Source of the DNA: an uncultured Mollicutes bacterium
Lineage (GTDB): Bacteria; Bacillota_I; Bacilli_A; RFN20; CAG-288
Assembly: GCA_900549915.1 (NCBI GenBank)
Contig: URQF01000007.1
Span: 1-28,374, forward strand
Length of the DNA: 28,374 bases
Reading direction: 5' to 3'
In this document: piece by piece, positions 1 through 9,300 of the stretch
Layout: each line of letters starts with the position of its first letter
How positions within the stretch are numbered: position 1 is the first letter of the stretch
Made by a program: the position numbers and the translations under genes
Notes under the pieces: generated by a model
Database searches by the model: none
What the model was told of the DNA's origin: nothing
The model's input: the letters and a program-made list of their open reading frames with translations, nothing else

Positions 1-1
1 A

Positions 2-91
2 AAAGAGAAAGAGATTCGTCAGAGGTTGAAGAAAGGAAATGAATGCGGTGCTAAGACTTGCCTTGTCAATGGCGCCCTTCATGCCTATTAA
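2..91 (+). CDS. C-terminal end of an unidentified upstream protein (partial)
   Basis: A reading frame enters from the left edge and ends at TAA (89-91), leaving about 29 residues rich in Lys and Glu with the tail LVNGALHAY. One AGG codon (23-25) lies in it. A possible terminator hairpin follows at 148-178, as expected for a gene end. I do not recognise the family, and the stretch is too short to name. It could also be a chance open frame. Confidence 0.4.
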   Translation, partial: KEKEIRQRLKKGNECGAKTCLVNGALHAY

Positions 92-147
92 TTTTCCTTT
101 TCGTCGTATAAAAAGATGCAAAATAGGACGATATAGATACAGGTTAC

Positions 148-178
148 GCCTTTTCTTCTTTGTAAAGGCTTTCTTTTC
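148..178 (+). terminator. Possible Rho-independent terminator for the upstream gene
   Basis: Inverted repeat GCCTTT (148-153) and AAAGGC (164-169) with a 10-nt loop, followed by the T-rich run TTTCTTTT. The stem is only 6 bp. It overlaps the -35 region proposed for the next promoter, so one of the two readings may be wrong. Confidence 0.4.
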
Positions 179-186
179 CCTATAAT
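159..186 (+). promoter_or_regulatory. Candidate promoter for the GH3 gene
   Basis: A perfect -10 hexamer TATAAT (181-186) is preceded at 16 bp by TTTGTA (159-164), a moderate -35. The start would lie near 193, giving a leader of about 30 nt that contains the strong ribosome-binding site AGGGGGTG before ATG 223. A TTGACA at 188-193 has no usable -10 downstream of it. Confidence 0.45.
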
Positions 187-222
187 TTTGACAAACTTTC
201 TTTTTTATTAAGGGGGTGAAAT

Positions 223-2670
223 ATGAAACACGCTGACCTGATTCAACAGAGGACGCTGGAGGAGAAAGCTTCTCTATGCTCTGGAAAAGATTTCTGGCAG
301 ACTAAAAATATTGATCGTCTTTCGGTTCCTTCTATGTTTCTTTCGGATGGCCCTCATGGTGTTCGAAAACAGGCGAAAGCCGCTGATCATCTTGGATTGA
401 ACCCATCTATCCCTGCAACTTGTTTCCCAACGGCTGCGACTATGGCTTCCTCTTTTGATCCGGAACTTGGTGAAGAAAGGGGCAAAGCTCTTGGTGAAGA
501 GGCCCGGGCTGAAAAGGTCAATATTCTTTTAGGACCTGGAAGGAATATCAAACGGAATCCACGTTGTGGACGAAATTTTGAATATTTTTCCGAAGATCCT
601 TATCTTGCTGGCAAAATGGCTGCTAGTTATGCAAGAGGTATTGAATCACAAGGTGTTTCCTGCTGCATTAAGCATTTTGCCTGTAATAATCAAGAGACTC
701 GCCGTAGGGTATGTGATTCTGTTGTCGATGAACGTACCCTGCGTGAAATTTATCTTACCGGCTTTGAGATTGCAATTAAAGAGGGAAAGAATATTTGTAT
801 TAGGTCCTCCTATAACCGGTTGAATGGAACCTTTGCGAATGAGAATGAACATTTGCTGAAAGATATTCTGCGGGACGATTTTTCTTTCCAAGGAAGGATT
901 GTGACCGATTGGGGAGGCGACAATGATCGTGTTGCTGGCCTGAAAGCCGGGGATGCTTTGGAGATGCCTTCCACGGATGGAACCACAGACAAGGAAATTG
1001 TGGAAGCGGTTAAAAACGGTACCTTATCGGAAAGCGTCTTAGATGAACGCGTCGATGAGATTCTTACTCTGATTGATCAAACGAAAGATGCTGTCAGCAA
1101 AGATTATTCTTATTCTGTCGAAGACCATCATGAATTAGCTCAAAGATGTTTTGAGGACTCTGCGGTTTTACTGAAGAACGAAAATCATATTCTTCCGTTG
1201 AAAAAGACGGATAAGGTGGCGATTATCGGAGACTTCGCCAAGAATCCGCGTTATCAGGGTGCCGGCTCTTCCATTGTCAATCCGACAAAGCTGGATGATT
1301 TGCTTTAGCTGAAAGAGGAGTATCCTTTTGAATTTGTCGGTTATGAACAAGGTTTTGATCGCTATGGGAAAAAGAAGTCTTCTCTTGTTAAGAAAGCAGT
1401 AGCCCTTGCAGAAAAAGCTGACATTGTTCTTTATACCATGGGACTTGATGAAGTCACCGAAGCAGAAGGCTTGGACCGAAAAGATATCCAGATTCCTCAG
1501 AATCAGCTTGATCTTCTTCATGAGCTGAAGAAAACTGGCAAGAAGATTATCGTCCTTCTTTCCTGTGGCTCTGTTGTGGATAGGTCATTTGAAAGTGACT
1601 GTGATGCTATCAGGCATCTTTATCTTTCTGGTCAGGCAGGTGCAAGAGGTATTCTGAATCTTCTTTCCGGAAAGGTAAATCCAAGCGGCAAACTTGCTGA
1701 AACCTATCCAAGGAAAGAAGAAGATGTTCCTTTCGATGATGAATTCCCGAGCAAGAGCAATCAGGTTCTTTATAAAGAGGGATTATTTGTCGGCTATCGT
1801 TATTACCAGAGTGCAAAGGTCAAAGTCCGTTATCCCTTCGGATATGGATTGAGTTATACGACATTCTCGTATTCTGATATGAAGGTCTCCGAAGAGGGCG
1901 TTTCTTTCCGTTTGAAGAACACAGGTAACTGTTTTGGCAAAGAAGTCGCAGAGAGGTATATTTCTCTTCCGAATTCAAAAGTAACCCGTCCAATCCATGA
2001 ATTGAAGGGCTTCAAGAAGGTTGCATTGAATCCGGGCGAAGAAAAAGAAGTTTTCATTCCGTTTGATGACTATACCTTCCGGTTCTTTAATGTTAAAGAT
2101 AACAAATTTGAAACGGAGAAGGGCGAGTACGTCGTTGAAATCGGCTCCTCAAGCGAAGACATTCGTTTGACTTCCAGAATTTCTCAAGACGGAGTTGTTT
2201 TAGATGACAAGAATCCGCTTTTGAATACTTGTTATGCGACTGGAAAAGTCAAAGAAGCAAGATTGGATGACTTTTTCCTGCTATTAGGCCGGACGATTGA
2301 TGTTGAGGAAGATGAAAAGAAGAAAAAGCATAAGAGGGTTGTGGATTATAACACGACAGTCATGGATCTGAGATATGCAAAAGGCTGGACTGGTCGTTTC
2401 TTCTCGTTTGCCATTCGTACAGCAGAAAAAGTTCTGCGTGCCTTTGGAAAAAGACAGACTGCGAATACGTTAGTCAGGGGAATGTTCTATACTCCGATGC
2501 GAGACCTTTCCCGTAGGTCGGGAGGTAGGATTTCCTTCGATGAACTAAATGGTCTAAGGATCAGGTTCAATGGAAAATTCTTTAAAGGTCTTCACGCTTA
2601 TTGCAAAGCTCATCGTAGGAAAAAGAAGAGGATGAAACAGAGGAAGAAAGCAGAAAAGGCAAGTGCCTGA
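223..2670 (+). CDS. Glycoside hydrolase family 3 (beta-glucosidase type), interrupted by in-frame TAG
   Basis: Predicted exo-acting beta-glycosidase. Translation runs 223-1305, meets TAG (1306-1308, codon 362), and continues in the same frame without a shift to TGA 2668-2670, about 815 codons in all. The first part holds the GH3 barrel, with KHFACNNQET and VTDWGG (nucleophile Asp229). The part after TAG has the acid/base region EAEGLDR, the second alpha/beta domain, a fibronectin-III-like domain, and a C-terminal tail typical of Firmicutes GH3. AGG sits where relatives carry Met: codons 86, 107, 162 (NNQETRR-AGG), 194 (AGG-SSYN) and 225 (G-AGG-IVTDW). True arginines, as in CGRNFEYFSEDP, are CGN. 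Start: ATG behind AGGGGGTG. No signal peptide is seen, so it is probably cytoplasmic. The TAG may be a nonsense mutation, a sequence error or readthrough. Confidence 0.9.
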
Positions 2671-2698
2671 TTTCTGCTCTGAATGACTTGGAGGCTAG

Positions 2699-3724
2699 AT
2701 GAAATATATTACATTTGTTGTTCCATGCTATAACTCTGCTGCCTATAGGAGACATTGTATTGATACGCTTCTTCCTGGAGGAGAAGATGTTGAGATTTTA
2801 ATTGTCAATGATGGTTCTACGGATGGAACCTATCAGATTGCAAACGAATATAGGGAGAAGTATCCGACTATTGTCCGTGCTATTCACAAAGAGAACGGCG
2901 GATATGGTTCCGGTGTCAATATTGGCATCGAACAGGCTAAGGGTGTCTATCTGAAAGTCGTAGATTCGGATGACTGGGTCGATGATAAGGCTTATAAAGA
3001 ATACCTTTCCTGTATCAAAGAACATGTTGATAATGGTGATAAGATTGATCTTTTCTTTACCAACTATGTCTATGAAAATGTCAGGAAGCATGAGAGCTAT
3101 GTTGCAAACTATAAACGGCAGCTTCCTAGGAATCAGATTTTCACTTGGAAGAAGGTAAAACGTTTTTTGCCCGATGAATTCATCAGGATGCATTCGTTGA
3201 CTTATAGTGTGGATGTCCTTCGTAAAACAAATACAAGACTTCTTGAAAAGACATTCTATGTCGACAATATTTACACCTATCAGCCTCTTGTAGCAGTACA
3301 AAAGATGTTTTATCTTCCAGTCGATTTGTACCGATATTTCATCGGACGTAGCGATCAGTCTGTCAATATTGCAAACAGGGTCAAACGTTATGACCAGCAA
3401 TTAAGAGTCAGGCGGTATATTTCTCTCCTTTACACGAAGGAGGAATTAAAGAAGCTCCATAAGAAACAATATCGGTATAGGGTTCATCTTCTTGCAATTC
3501 TTTCCTATTCCACTAGGGCCTTTATCTATTGTAGTCCGAGCGACGAAAAAGATCAGGCTTATAAAGAATACCGGAATGAATTCAAACAGAAGAACCATTC
3601 CCTTTATACCTATATTGAACACCACACCAGGGTTAAAGTATCCAATCTCAGGATTCCGCCTGTACGGAAACAAGTAGTCCGAATTGGATATAAACTAATC
3701 TGCAAGAAAACAAAGTGGGGATAA
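2699..3724 (+). CDS. Family 2 glycosyltransferase (GT-A fold)
   Basis: A 341-residue predicted glycosyltransferase that would move a sugar from a nucleotide-sugar donor to a surface glycan or similar acceptor. The N-terminal GT-A fold shows VPCYNSAAY, the nucleotide-binding NDGSTDGT, IHKENGGYGSG, and DSDDW as the metal-binding DXD-type motif. A second conserved stretch, TFYVDNIYTYQPL, follows. The C-terminal third is basic and helical with no obvious membrane segment. AGG again marks Met sites: codon 17 (AAY-AGG-RHCID) and codon 163 (FI-AGG-MHSLTY, normally a hydrophobic-Met-His-Ser). Only two internal ATG codons occur against about a dozen AGG. The start is set by GGAGG five bases before ATG. 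It lies 28 bp after the GH3 gene without a terminator between, so the two are probably co-transcribed. The acceptor is unknown. Confidence 0.88.
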   Translation: MKYITFVVPCYNSAAYRRHCIDTLLPGGEDVEILIVNDGSTDGTYQIANEYREKYPTIVRAIHKENGGYGSGVNIGIEQAKGVYLKVVDSDDWVDDKAYKEYLSCIKEHVDNGDKIDLFFTNYVYENVRKHESYVANYKRQLPRNQIFTWKKVKRFLPDEFIRMHSLTYSVDVLRKTNTRLLEKTFYVDNIYTYQPLVAVQKMFYLPVDLYRYFIGRSDQSVNIANRVKRYDQQLRVRRYISLLYTKEELKKLHKKQYRYRVHLLAILSYSTRAFIYCSPSDEKDQAYKEYRNEFKQKNHSLYTYIEHHTRVKVSNLRIPPVRKQVVRIGYKLICKKTKWG

Positions 3725-3741
3725 ACTATCCCTGCTTTTTT
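3718..3741 (+). terminator. Rho-independent terminator of the GH3-GT2 unit
   Basis: GGGATA (3718-3723) pairs with TATCCC (3727-3732) around a 3-nt loop, followed by TGC and six T (3736-3741). The hairpin overlaps the TAA of the glycosyltransferase gene. Confidence 0.75.
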
Positions 3742-3793
3742 ATTTCAATTCACGATACCTGTGAAAGACAAATATCGTATTTTTTCTGCTACA

Positions 3794-3802
3794 TGATATA
3801 AT
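3794..3802 (+). promoter_or_regulatory. Extended -10 promoter for the zinc-ribbon gene
   Basis: TGATATAAT is a perfect extended -10 element (TGn plus TATAAT at 3797-3802). No good -35 is seen 17 bp upstream, which extended -10 promoters tolerate. Transcription would start near 3809, just before the ribosome-binding site GGAGGG. Confidence 0.55.
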
Positions 3803-3822
3803 TTAAATGGAGGGAACGAATT

Positions 3823-4320
3823 ATGAAAGACAACAATGAAATTCGAAATGGAAAGTATCGGAAAATTGCGCGAATCCTTTTAATTGTCGGTATTGTTCTT
3901 CTTCTTACCGGAATCGGACTGCTAGTCTTTTGCATCTGCACCGAACGTATGAGGTTGTTCCCGCTTCCTAGGTTCCTTATGTTTTTCGGTAGCTCTTTTC
4001 TGAGGTTTGGAATTATTGGACCTAGGGGCCGTTTCAGTGCATCGATTTCTGCTCCGATTCACAAGGACTATGTTAATTACAGGCGGGAGGAGACTGCAGA
4101 CTCCGCCAAGGAATACTACAAAGATGTTGCGCAAGGGATTCGGAAAGGATGGCAGGAAGAAACGAAAGCTTGCCCGAAATGCGGAAAACAGAATCCTAAG
4201 GATGCCAAATTCTGTAATGCTTGTGGCGCTGAAATTCCAGAAAGGGTTAAGTGTCCCTATTGCCAGAGCGAAAATGCAAAAGATTCTAAGTTCTGCAACC
4301 ACTGCGGAAAGAGAATTTAA
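3823..4320 (+). CDS. Membrane protein with two C-terminal zinc ribbons
   Basis: A 165-residue protein with a membrane hairpin followed by two zinc ribbons. The first membrane segment is about residues 15-38. A second, about 43-63, becomes convincingly hydrophobic only when its three AGG codons are read as Met rather than Arg. Another AGG follows in GP-AGG-GRFSAS. The tail carries two CxxC pairs per ribbon (CPKCGKQ..FCNACG and CPYCQSE..FCNHCG), a layout common in Firmicutes zinc-ribbon proteins of unknown function. The start is ATG behind GGAGGG with good spacing. It stands alone under its own extended -10 promoter, between a terminator upstream and a non-coding gap downstream. Zinc binding and membrane placement are inferred from motifs, and no biochemical role can be assigned. 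Confidence 0.8.
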   Translation: MKDNNEIRNGKYRKIARILLIVGIVLLLTGIGLLVFCICTERMRLFPLPRFLMFFGSSFLRFGIIGPRGRFSASISAPIHKDYVNYRREETADSAKEYYKDVAQGIRKGWQEETKACPKCGKQNPKDAKFCNACGAEIPERVKCPYCQSENAKDSKFCNHCGKRI

Positions 4321-4691
4321 TCGGGTTATTATTTGTCTATAAAACAAGTATCCTGAATTCGTTGTCCAGCCAAGTCTTACTCTTTTAATAAAGAGGATAT
4401 TGCTTTCAGTAGTTTACTGCGATCTGTTGATGGATAGTGGATTGCATAAGAAACCAGGCTTGCCGCCATTCGATAATCTGTGTTTTTGCTACTTTGCTAA
4501 ATTCGTGGCAAAGTGCTTCCAATAAAGTGCCAGTTTTTTCGACGAAGCTTTGAAAAGAATCATAATAAGCTTTTGTTCCTATGATAAAAAGGATTAGGGC
4601 TTCCGTGATCTCATTCCATTTTTGCTCTATCAAAAAAAGCAGTAAAGAGGAATCTCATTTTCGGAATAAGTTAGCAAGGGCAAAAGCTTTT
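4321..4691. other. Intergenic stretch, no convincing gene
   Basis: About 370 bases between the zinc-ribbon gene and the promoter of the next gene. A minus-strand frame (4406 to about 4654) is open for some 80 codons and its translation looks helical (for example FQSFVEKTGTLLEALCHEF). It lacks an ATG start and a ribosome-binding site, and I recognise no family. It may be a decayed gene fragment or chance. No RNA gene or repeat was seen. Confidence 0.3.
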
Positions 4692-4700
4692 TGTTATATT
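4692..4700 (+). promoter_or_regulatory. Extended -10 promoter for the phosphatase-fold gene
   Basis: TGTTATATT combines TGn with TATATT (4695-4700), five of six matches to the -10 consensus. It would start transcription near 4707, about 20 nt before ATG 4727. Confidence 0.45.
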
Positions 4701-4726
4701 ATTTCTAATATAGGTTGGTAGAGAGA

Positions 4727-5878
4727 ATGAAAAAGAAAGCAAAGAAAATTATCTGGATTTCCGTATCTGTAGTGATTGGAGTTCCTTTGATTACCGCATT
4801 GTCCTATGTGGGATACGTTGTCTTTTCCTATAAACGAATTGGAAACACTTCTTTAGAAGTTAACGGAAAAGGACAGAGTGATACTATCGAAAACGGGAAG
4901 ACACTTACGCTCACAACTTATAACATTGGTTTTGGAGCTTATTCGCCGGATTATACTTTCTTTAGGGATAAAGGTTATGACAAGGACGGGAAAAAGACGA
5001 GCGGAACTTATGGAAAGGGTATTTCGAGGGAAGATGTAGAGAAGAACACCAATGGTTCTATATCAGTAATACAAGAACTACAAAGTGACTTTTATGCAAT
5101 TCAGGAAGTAGATATTGATGCCGATCGTTCCTATCACATAAATCAAAAAGAAGAAATTGAGAACAGTAGGAACGGATATGACAATACGTTTGCTGTCAAC
5201 TTTGATTCTGCCTATCTTTGCTATCCGTTGAATGACCCTCATGGAAAATCAAAATCTGGAAGGGCTACTTATTCTAAATATCAGATTCAGGAGAGCGAAA
5301 GAAAAGAGTATACAATCGCAACTGGGTTTTCAAAATTCTTTGATTTAGATCGTTGCTTCACTGTGAATCGAAGGAAAAGGAAAGACGGAAAGGAATTCGT
5401 TCTTATTAACTCTCATAGGTCCGCCTATGATGAAGGAGGTGTTATCCGTGATACCCAGATTAAAGAACTCCATTCCTTTAGGAAAAGCGAAGCAGAAAAG
5501 GGTAACTATGTCATTGCAGCGGGTGATTTCAATCATGATTTGCTGACAGACAATCCAAGATATCCGCAATATGACAGAAATAATGTTCCTTATAAAGATA
5601 GAATCCAGCAGCCAAAACCAGATTGGCTAAGTTACAGGTTCCAAGAGGATAAAACCTCGCCTTTTGATGATGGCTTTACAGTATATGCTGCAAATAATGA
5701 GCCTAGCTGCCGAGACTGTGATGTTGTATACGAATCCGATTCGACTTTTGTCTCTACCGTCGATGGCTTTGTTGTTTCTGATAATGTGGAAGTAAAAAAA
5801 GTATCTACTCTTAAAGTTGGAACTGGTTTCTTCTATTCAGATCATCAGCCTTCCACACTTGAGTTTGTCCTTAAATAA
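4727..5878 (+). CDS. Membrane-anchored endonuclease/exonuclease/phosphatase-family protein
   Basis: A predicted phosphodiesterase of the EEP (DNase I-like) superfamily on the outer face of the membrane. After a Lys-rich start comes one membrane segment (about residues 8-30), then the fold: TYNIGFGAY, QEVDIDADRSYH (metal-binding Glu), FSKFFDLDRCF, AAGDFNHDL (catalytic Asp/Asn) and SDHQP (catalytic His). From ATG 4727 it is 383 residues with no internal ATG at all, yet nine AGG. These sit at Met/Leu sites of relatives: codon 80 (FF-AGG-DKG), codon 231 (SH-AGG-SAY) and codon 252 (SF-AGG-KSEAEKGNY). Arginines such as DRSYH and DLDRCF use CGT. A TTG at 4715 could extend it by four residues, but ATG fits the AGAGAGA spacing about as well. 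The substrate is unknown: lipid, nucleotide or nucleic acid. Confidence 0.82.
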   Translation: MKKKAKKIIWISVSVVIGVPLITALSYVGYVVFSYKRIGNTSLEVNGKGQSDTIENGKTLTLTTYNIGFGAYSPDYTFFRDKGYDKDGKKTSGTYGKGISREDVEKNTNGSISVIQELQSDFYAIQEVDIDADRSYHINQKEEIENSRNGYDNTFAVNFDSAYLCYPLNDPHGKSKSGRATYSKYQIQESERKEYTIATGFSKFFDLDRCFTVNRRKRKDGKEFVLINSHRSAYDEGGVIRDTQIKELHSFRKSEAEKGNYVIAAGDFNHDLLTDNPRYPQYDRNNVPYKDRIQQPKPDWLSYRFQEDKTSPFDDGFTVYAANNEPSCRDCDVVYESDSTFVSTVDGFVVSDNVEVKKVSTLKVGTGFFYSDHQPSTLEFVLK

Positions 5879-6263
5879 ATATTTTTTTGATCTCTCCTGT
5901 TAATCTACAGGTTCTATTAGTCTTCTAAAAAAGCAAAGTAATCTAAACTAAATATATTGTATTAAAACAAAAAACATTGAAGCAACTCTAATGATAAAGA
6001 AAACGTTGGCTGTTATTCAACTGGAAGAACTAGTTCTGTTTTAAGTAGCTTATTTATAGACAGTGGGTAAAATAAGAATTCTTGGAGTTTGCCTTTTTTA
6101 GGGTGGTGTGATTTCGGAGACTCTGATTGAGTTCGATTTATATTCAGTGACTTTCCATACTAGTTCTTGCAGTATCGGCGTTTCGATTTGATGGCCTTTT
6201 AGGTACTGGTTTTATACTTTAAATGGATTTCTTGGATTCTAGGTCTCTACTTTGGATATTATG
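5879..6263. other. Intergenic stretch without a recognisable gene
   Basis: About 385 AT-rich bases before the helicase promoter. It contains a short inverted repeat (CCTGT..ACAGG near 5898-5912) without a T-run, a 12-bp palindrome AGAACTAGTTCT near 6027-6038, and a 17-codon frame (5991-6044) without a ribosome-binding site. None of these supports a gene. No tRNA-like or riboswitch-like fold was apparent by eye. Confidence 0.4.
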
Positions 6264-6272
6264 TGCTAAAAT
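6264..6272 (+). promoter_or_regulatory. Extended -10 promoter for the helicase gene
   Basis: TGCTAAAAT is a TGn plus TAAAAT (6267-6272) extended -10. The -35 region is poor. The leader is short and carries AAAGGAG before ATG 6307. Confidence 0.45.
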
Positions 6273-6306
6273 TCTTTCGTATAAGCAGTAAAGGAGTCGT
6301 AGTATC

Positions 6307-9300
6307 ATGGATTCAATTAATCTTCAGAAATGCTGTAATCAATTGCTGAATTTGGGCAAGCGAAACAAACTTCTTTATTATTCGGATAATTATTCGAATA
6401 GGCGGGTTGTCTCGAATTGCTCGGCCGATAGTTTGTTTCAATCCTTATTGAACGGAGATTATTTCAGTTTCTTTGATTTTGATGGCTATCTGAATAAAAA
6501 CTTTGTTACTTATGACTCTTACAATAATGATTTTTCTGTTCACAAAGAATGGATGAATCGAGTAAGGAACGAATACCAGAGGAAAGGAGACTTGGATAGT
6601 CTTCTTTTGCTTCCTTACCGCGCTTCTCTTAAATCAAGCAGGAAACGAATTATCGGACAGGAATGTTCTTCTATTGAAGATCATGGTGTGAGTCTTCTTC
6701 ACCTTGCCATCGGCAGGCTTCATTGGAAAGAAAAAGGTAAAGATGGCAAGCCTGGAGAAGAAGTTACTTCTCCTCTCTTATTGGTTCCGGTCAGTTTTTA
6801 TTATGATCGAAATACGCATCGCAATTACTTGGGTAGGAATGGATTGAATGAAGTTTCTTGCAATAATACACTCGCCTTCTTATTCAAGCAGGATTATGGA
6901 ATTGATCTCCCTGAATTTGATCATGATAAGTTTACGGTTTCCTCCTATTTGAAGAATATTGAGGAGATTATTGCCTTTAAAAAAGACTGGTATATTACAA
7001 ACGACTTGGTCCTTGGACTTTTCACATTCTCTAAGATTGCAAGGTATCACGATCTTAAAGACAACGAGTCATTTGTTACTGCGAATCCAAATGTTAAATG
7101 TCTTTTTGGACAGCAGGACCAGGAACTTCAAGCTAGTAAAGAACAAGATAAGGAAGAAAAGAATAGACCTTTCCTTCCTCTTCACAATGTTGTTGATGCC
7201 GATTCTTCTCAGTTCGCTGCAATTGAATGTGCAAAACAAGGTGATTCCTTTGTTTTAGAGGGTCCTCCGGGAACTGGTAAATCTCAGACAATTACGAACA
7301 TTATTGCAGAAGCTAGGTATGATGGGAAAAGTGTTTTGTTTGTTGCAGAAAAAGCCGCTGCTCTTGATGTTGTCTACCATAAGCTTGAGAAAGCTGGTCT
7401 TGATGATTTCTGCCTTTATCTGCATGGGGATGTCAATAAGAAAGATATCCTTTCGGATATCAGTCGGGTTCTTCACACTCCTTCTTGTACGGTAAAAGAA
7501 AACGCGTGGAAGATTAAAGAAAATCTTCAGGAAGAGGAAAAGTTCCTAGACTCTTATTCAAATGCGATTTATAAGAATTATCCGCCCAGGGGTGATAGAG
7601 TCTATCAGATTCTAGGAGAGGCTTCTCTTCTGTGCTCGATTCCTTCTCCGACTTTTGCCTTCCCTGATAAAAACTGTCTGAATCGGAAATTCTTGGATGA
7701 AAACATCCAGAAGGTCAACGAAGTAAAAGACCTTTGTCAAAAACTTAGCCGAAAGGATGAAGAACTTCCTTTTTATGGAATCAAGGAACATCCATCGGAC
7801 TATGATTCGAAAGTACAGTTCCAAAGCCAGGTTGAATATCTTCTCTCATCCCTTCTTTCATTCCAGAATAGTTGGGATAAGATTTCTGGTCTTTTCGGAT
7901 TTTCAAAAGACAGGCCTAGGAAAGATGTTTTGAATGCTCTAAAGGAGAAAGAAAGGATTGCTTCCCTTTCTTTCTTTGATCCAGCTAGGTTTGATTCTTC
8001 AAAGAGACCGCTCGTTTCAAAAGCAAGGAAGGTAGCATTGAATTATCTCAGACAGAAAAAGGATTCTTCCTTCTTAAAAGACAAGAAGGAAGGAATTCTG
8101 TCCTTATCTGGAAAGGATTTAGAAGAGAGATTCCATAACGAGTATTCTTCTTTTCTGCGCTTCTTGAAGAAAGGTTATCGCAACGATAGGAAGACACTTT
8201 CTTCCTACTCGAAGAAGGGAAAGCTTCACTATGTTGATGCAAAGAATAGGGCATCGGATTTAAAACAGTATCAGGAGCTCCTTTCTGAACTTGAAAAGTC
8301 GCTTCGGGAATTGAATGATCTCTTCCTTGATTCAGAAAGGATTACAGAAGAGAATATTGAAGCATTCTCCTATGATAGGAATAAGCTGGCAAAAGAAAAA
8401 GGAATTACATATCACGTTATCTCAAAGGAAAATAAGAGTGAATTTGATGAAACAAAATACTTACTTTCTTCTCTTCCTGTTGAACCGAAGAGGAGGAATA
8501 GTATTGTTGATTTCAGCAACCGCTTTGATCCATGGAAACGGAATCTTCTCTCTCTTTCCTATGCTGAATTTGTTTCGACTTTAGAAGAATTCAAAAATCA
8601 TAGGGACGACTTTTCCTTGAATAGGAAGCTATATCAGATTCTGGATGAATCTAAGGAACTTGGGTATTTTGATTTCCTGGATCTGTACTTAAAGGGCGAT
8701 TATTCTTTGGATGACCTTCCTTCTGCATTTGAGAAATGTTTCTATACTCAGCTCTCTCATAGTCTTATCGAAAATGATCCAATTCTAAAGGATGCCTCCA
8801 GAAGGAAAATTGATGAAGCAGAAACACAGTTTAAGAAGAATGATGTAACTTCTTTCTTGATTCATCAGGCTGAAATAAAAGAACAATGTGCTCTTCGGAT
8901 TCCGAATCCAAATGATGTTTCGGGTGGTATTGTCTCTTGTTTTTTGAAAGAATCAAATAAAAAGCGGCGCCTGATTTCTGTCCGTAGAATGAGGTCTCAA
9001 TTCGGAACTCTGATTCAGCGGGTTAAGCCATGCTTTAGGAGGTCACCACTGAATGTTGCTTCCTTCCTTCACTCGGATAGGCACTTTGATTTAGTTATCT
9101 TTGATGAAGCCAGTCAAATCTTCCCCTGGGATGCTATTGGTAGTATTTATCGTGGCAAACAATTGGTTATCTGCGGAGATAATAAACAGAGGCCTCCGAC
9201 GAACTTCTTCCAAGTCTCCTTGGATCATGATGATGAAGGCGATGAGGAATCCGATGATATCTCTGCGTTTGAATCCGTCCTTGATTATGCTGTTGCATAT

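Noticed and set aside
1306..1308. TAG reassigned to an amino acid throughout block A
   Set aside because: The 1617-codon helicase and the other block A genes contain no in-frame TAG. A single case is better explained by mutation or error. The block B hsdR ends in TAG.
2798..3400. 200-codon minus-strand frame
   Set aside because: Opposite the glycosyltransferase gene, which has clear motifs. No ribosome-binding site and no recognisable family.
4406..4633. 75-codon minus-strand gene
   Set aside because: Starts only at TTG without a ribosome-binding site and resembles no family I know. Mentioned only in the gap entry.
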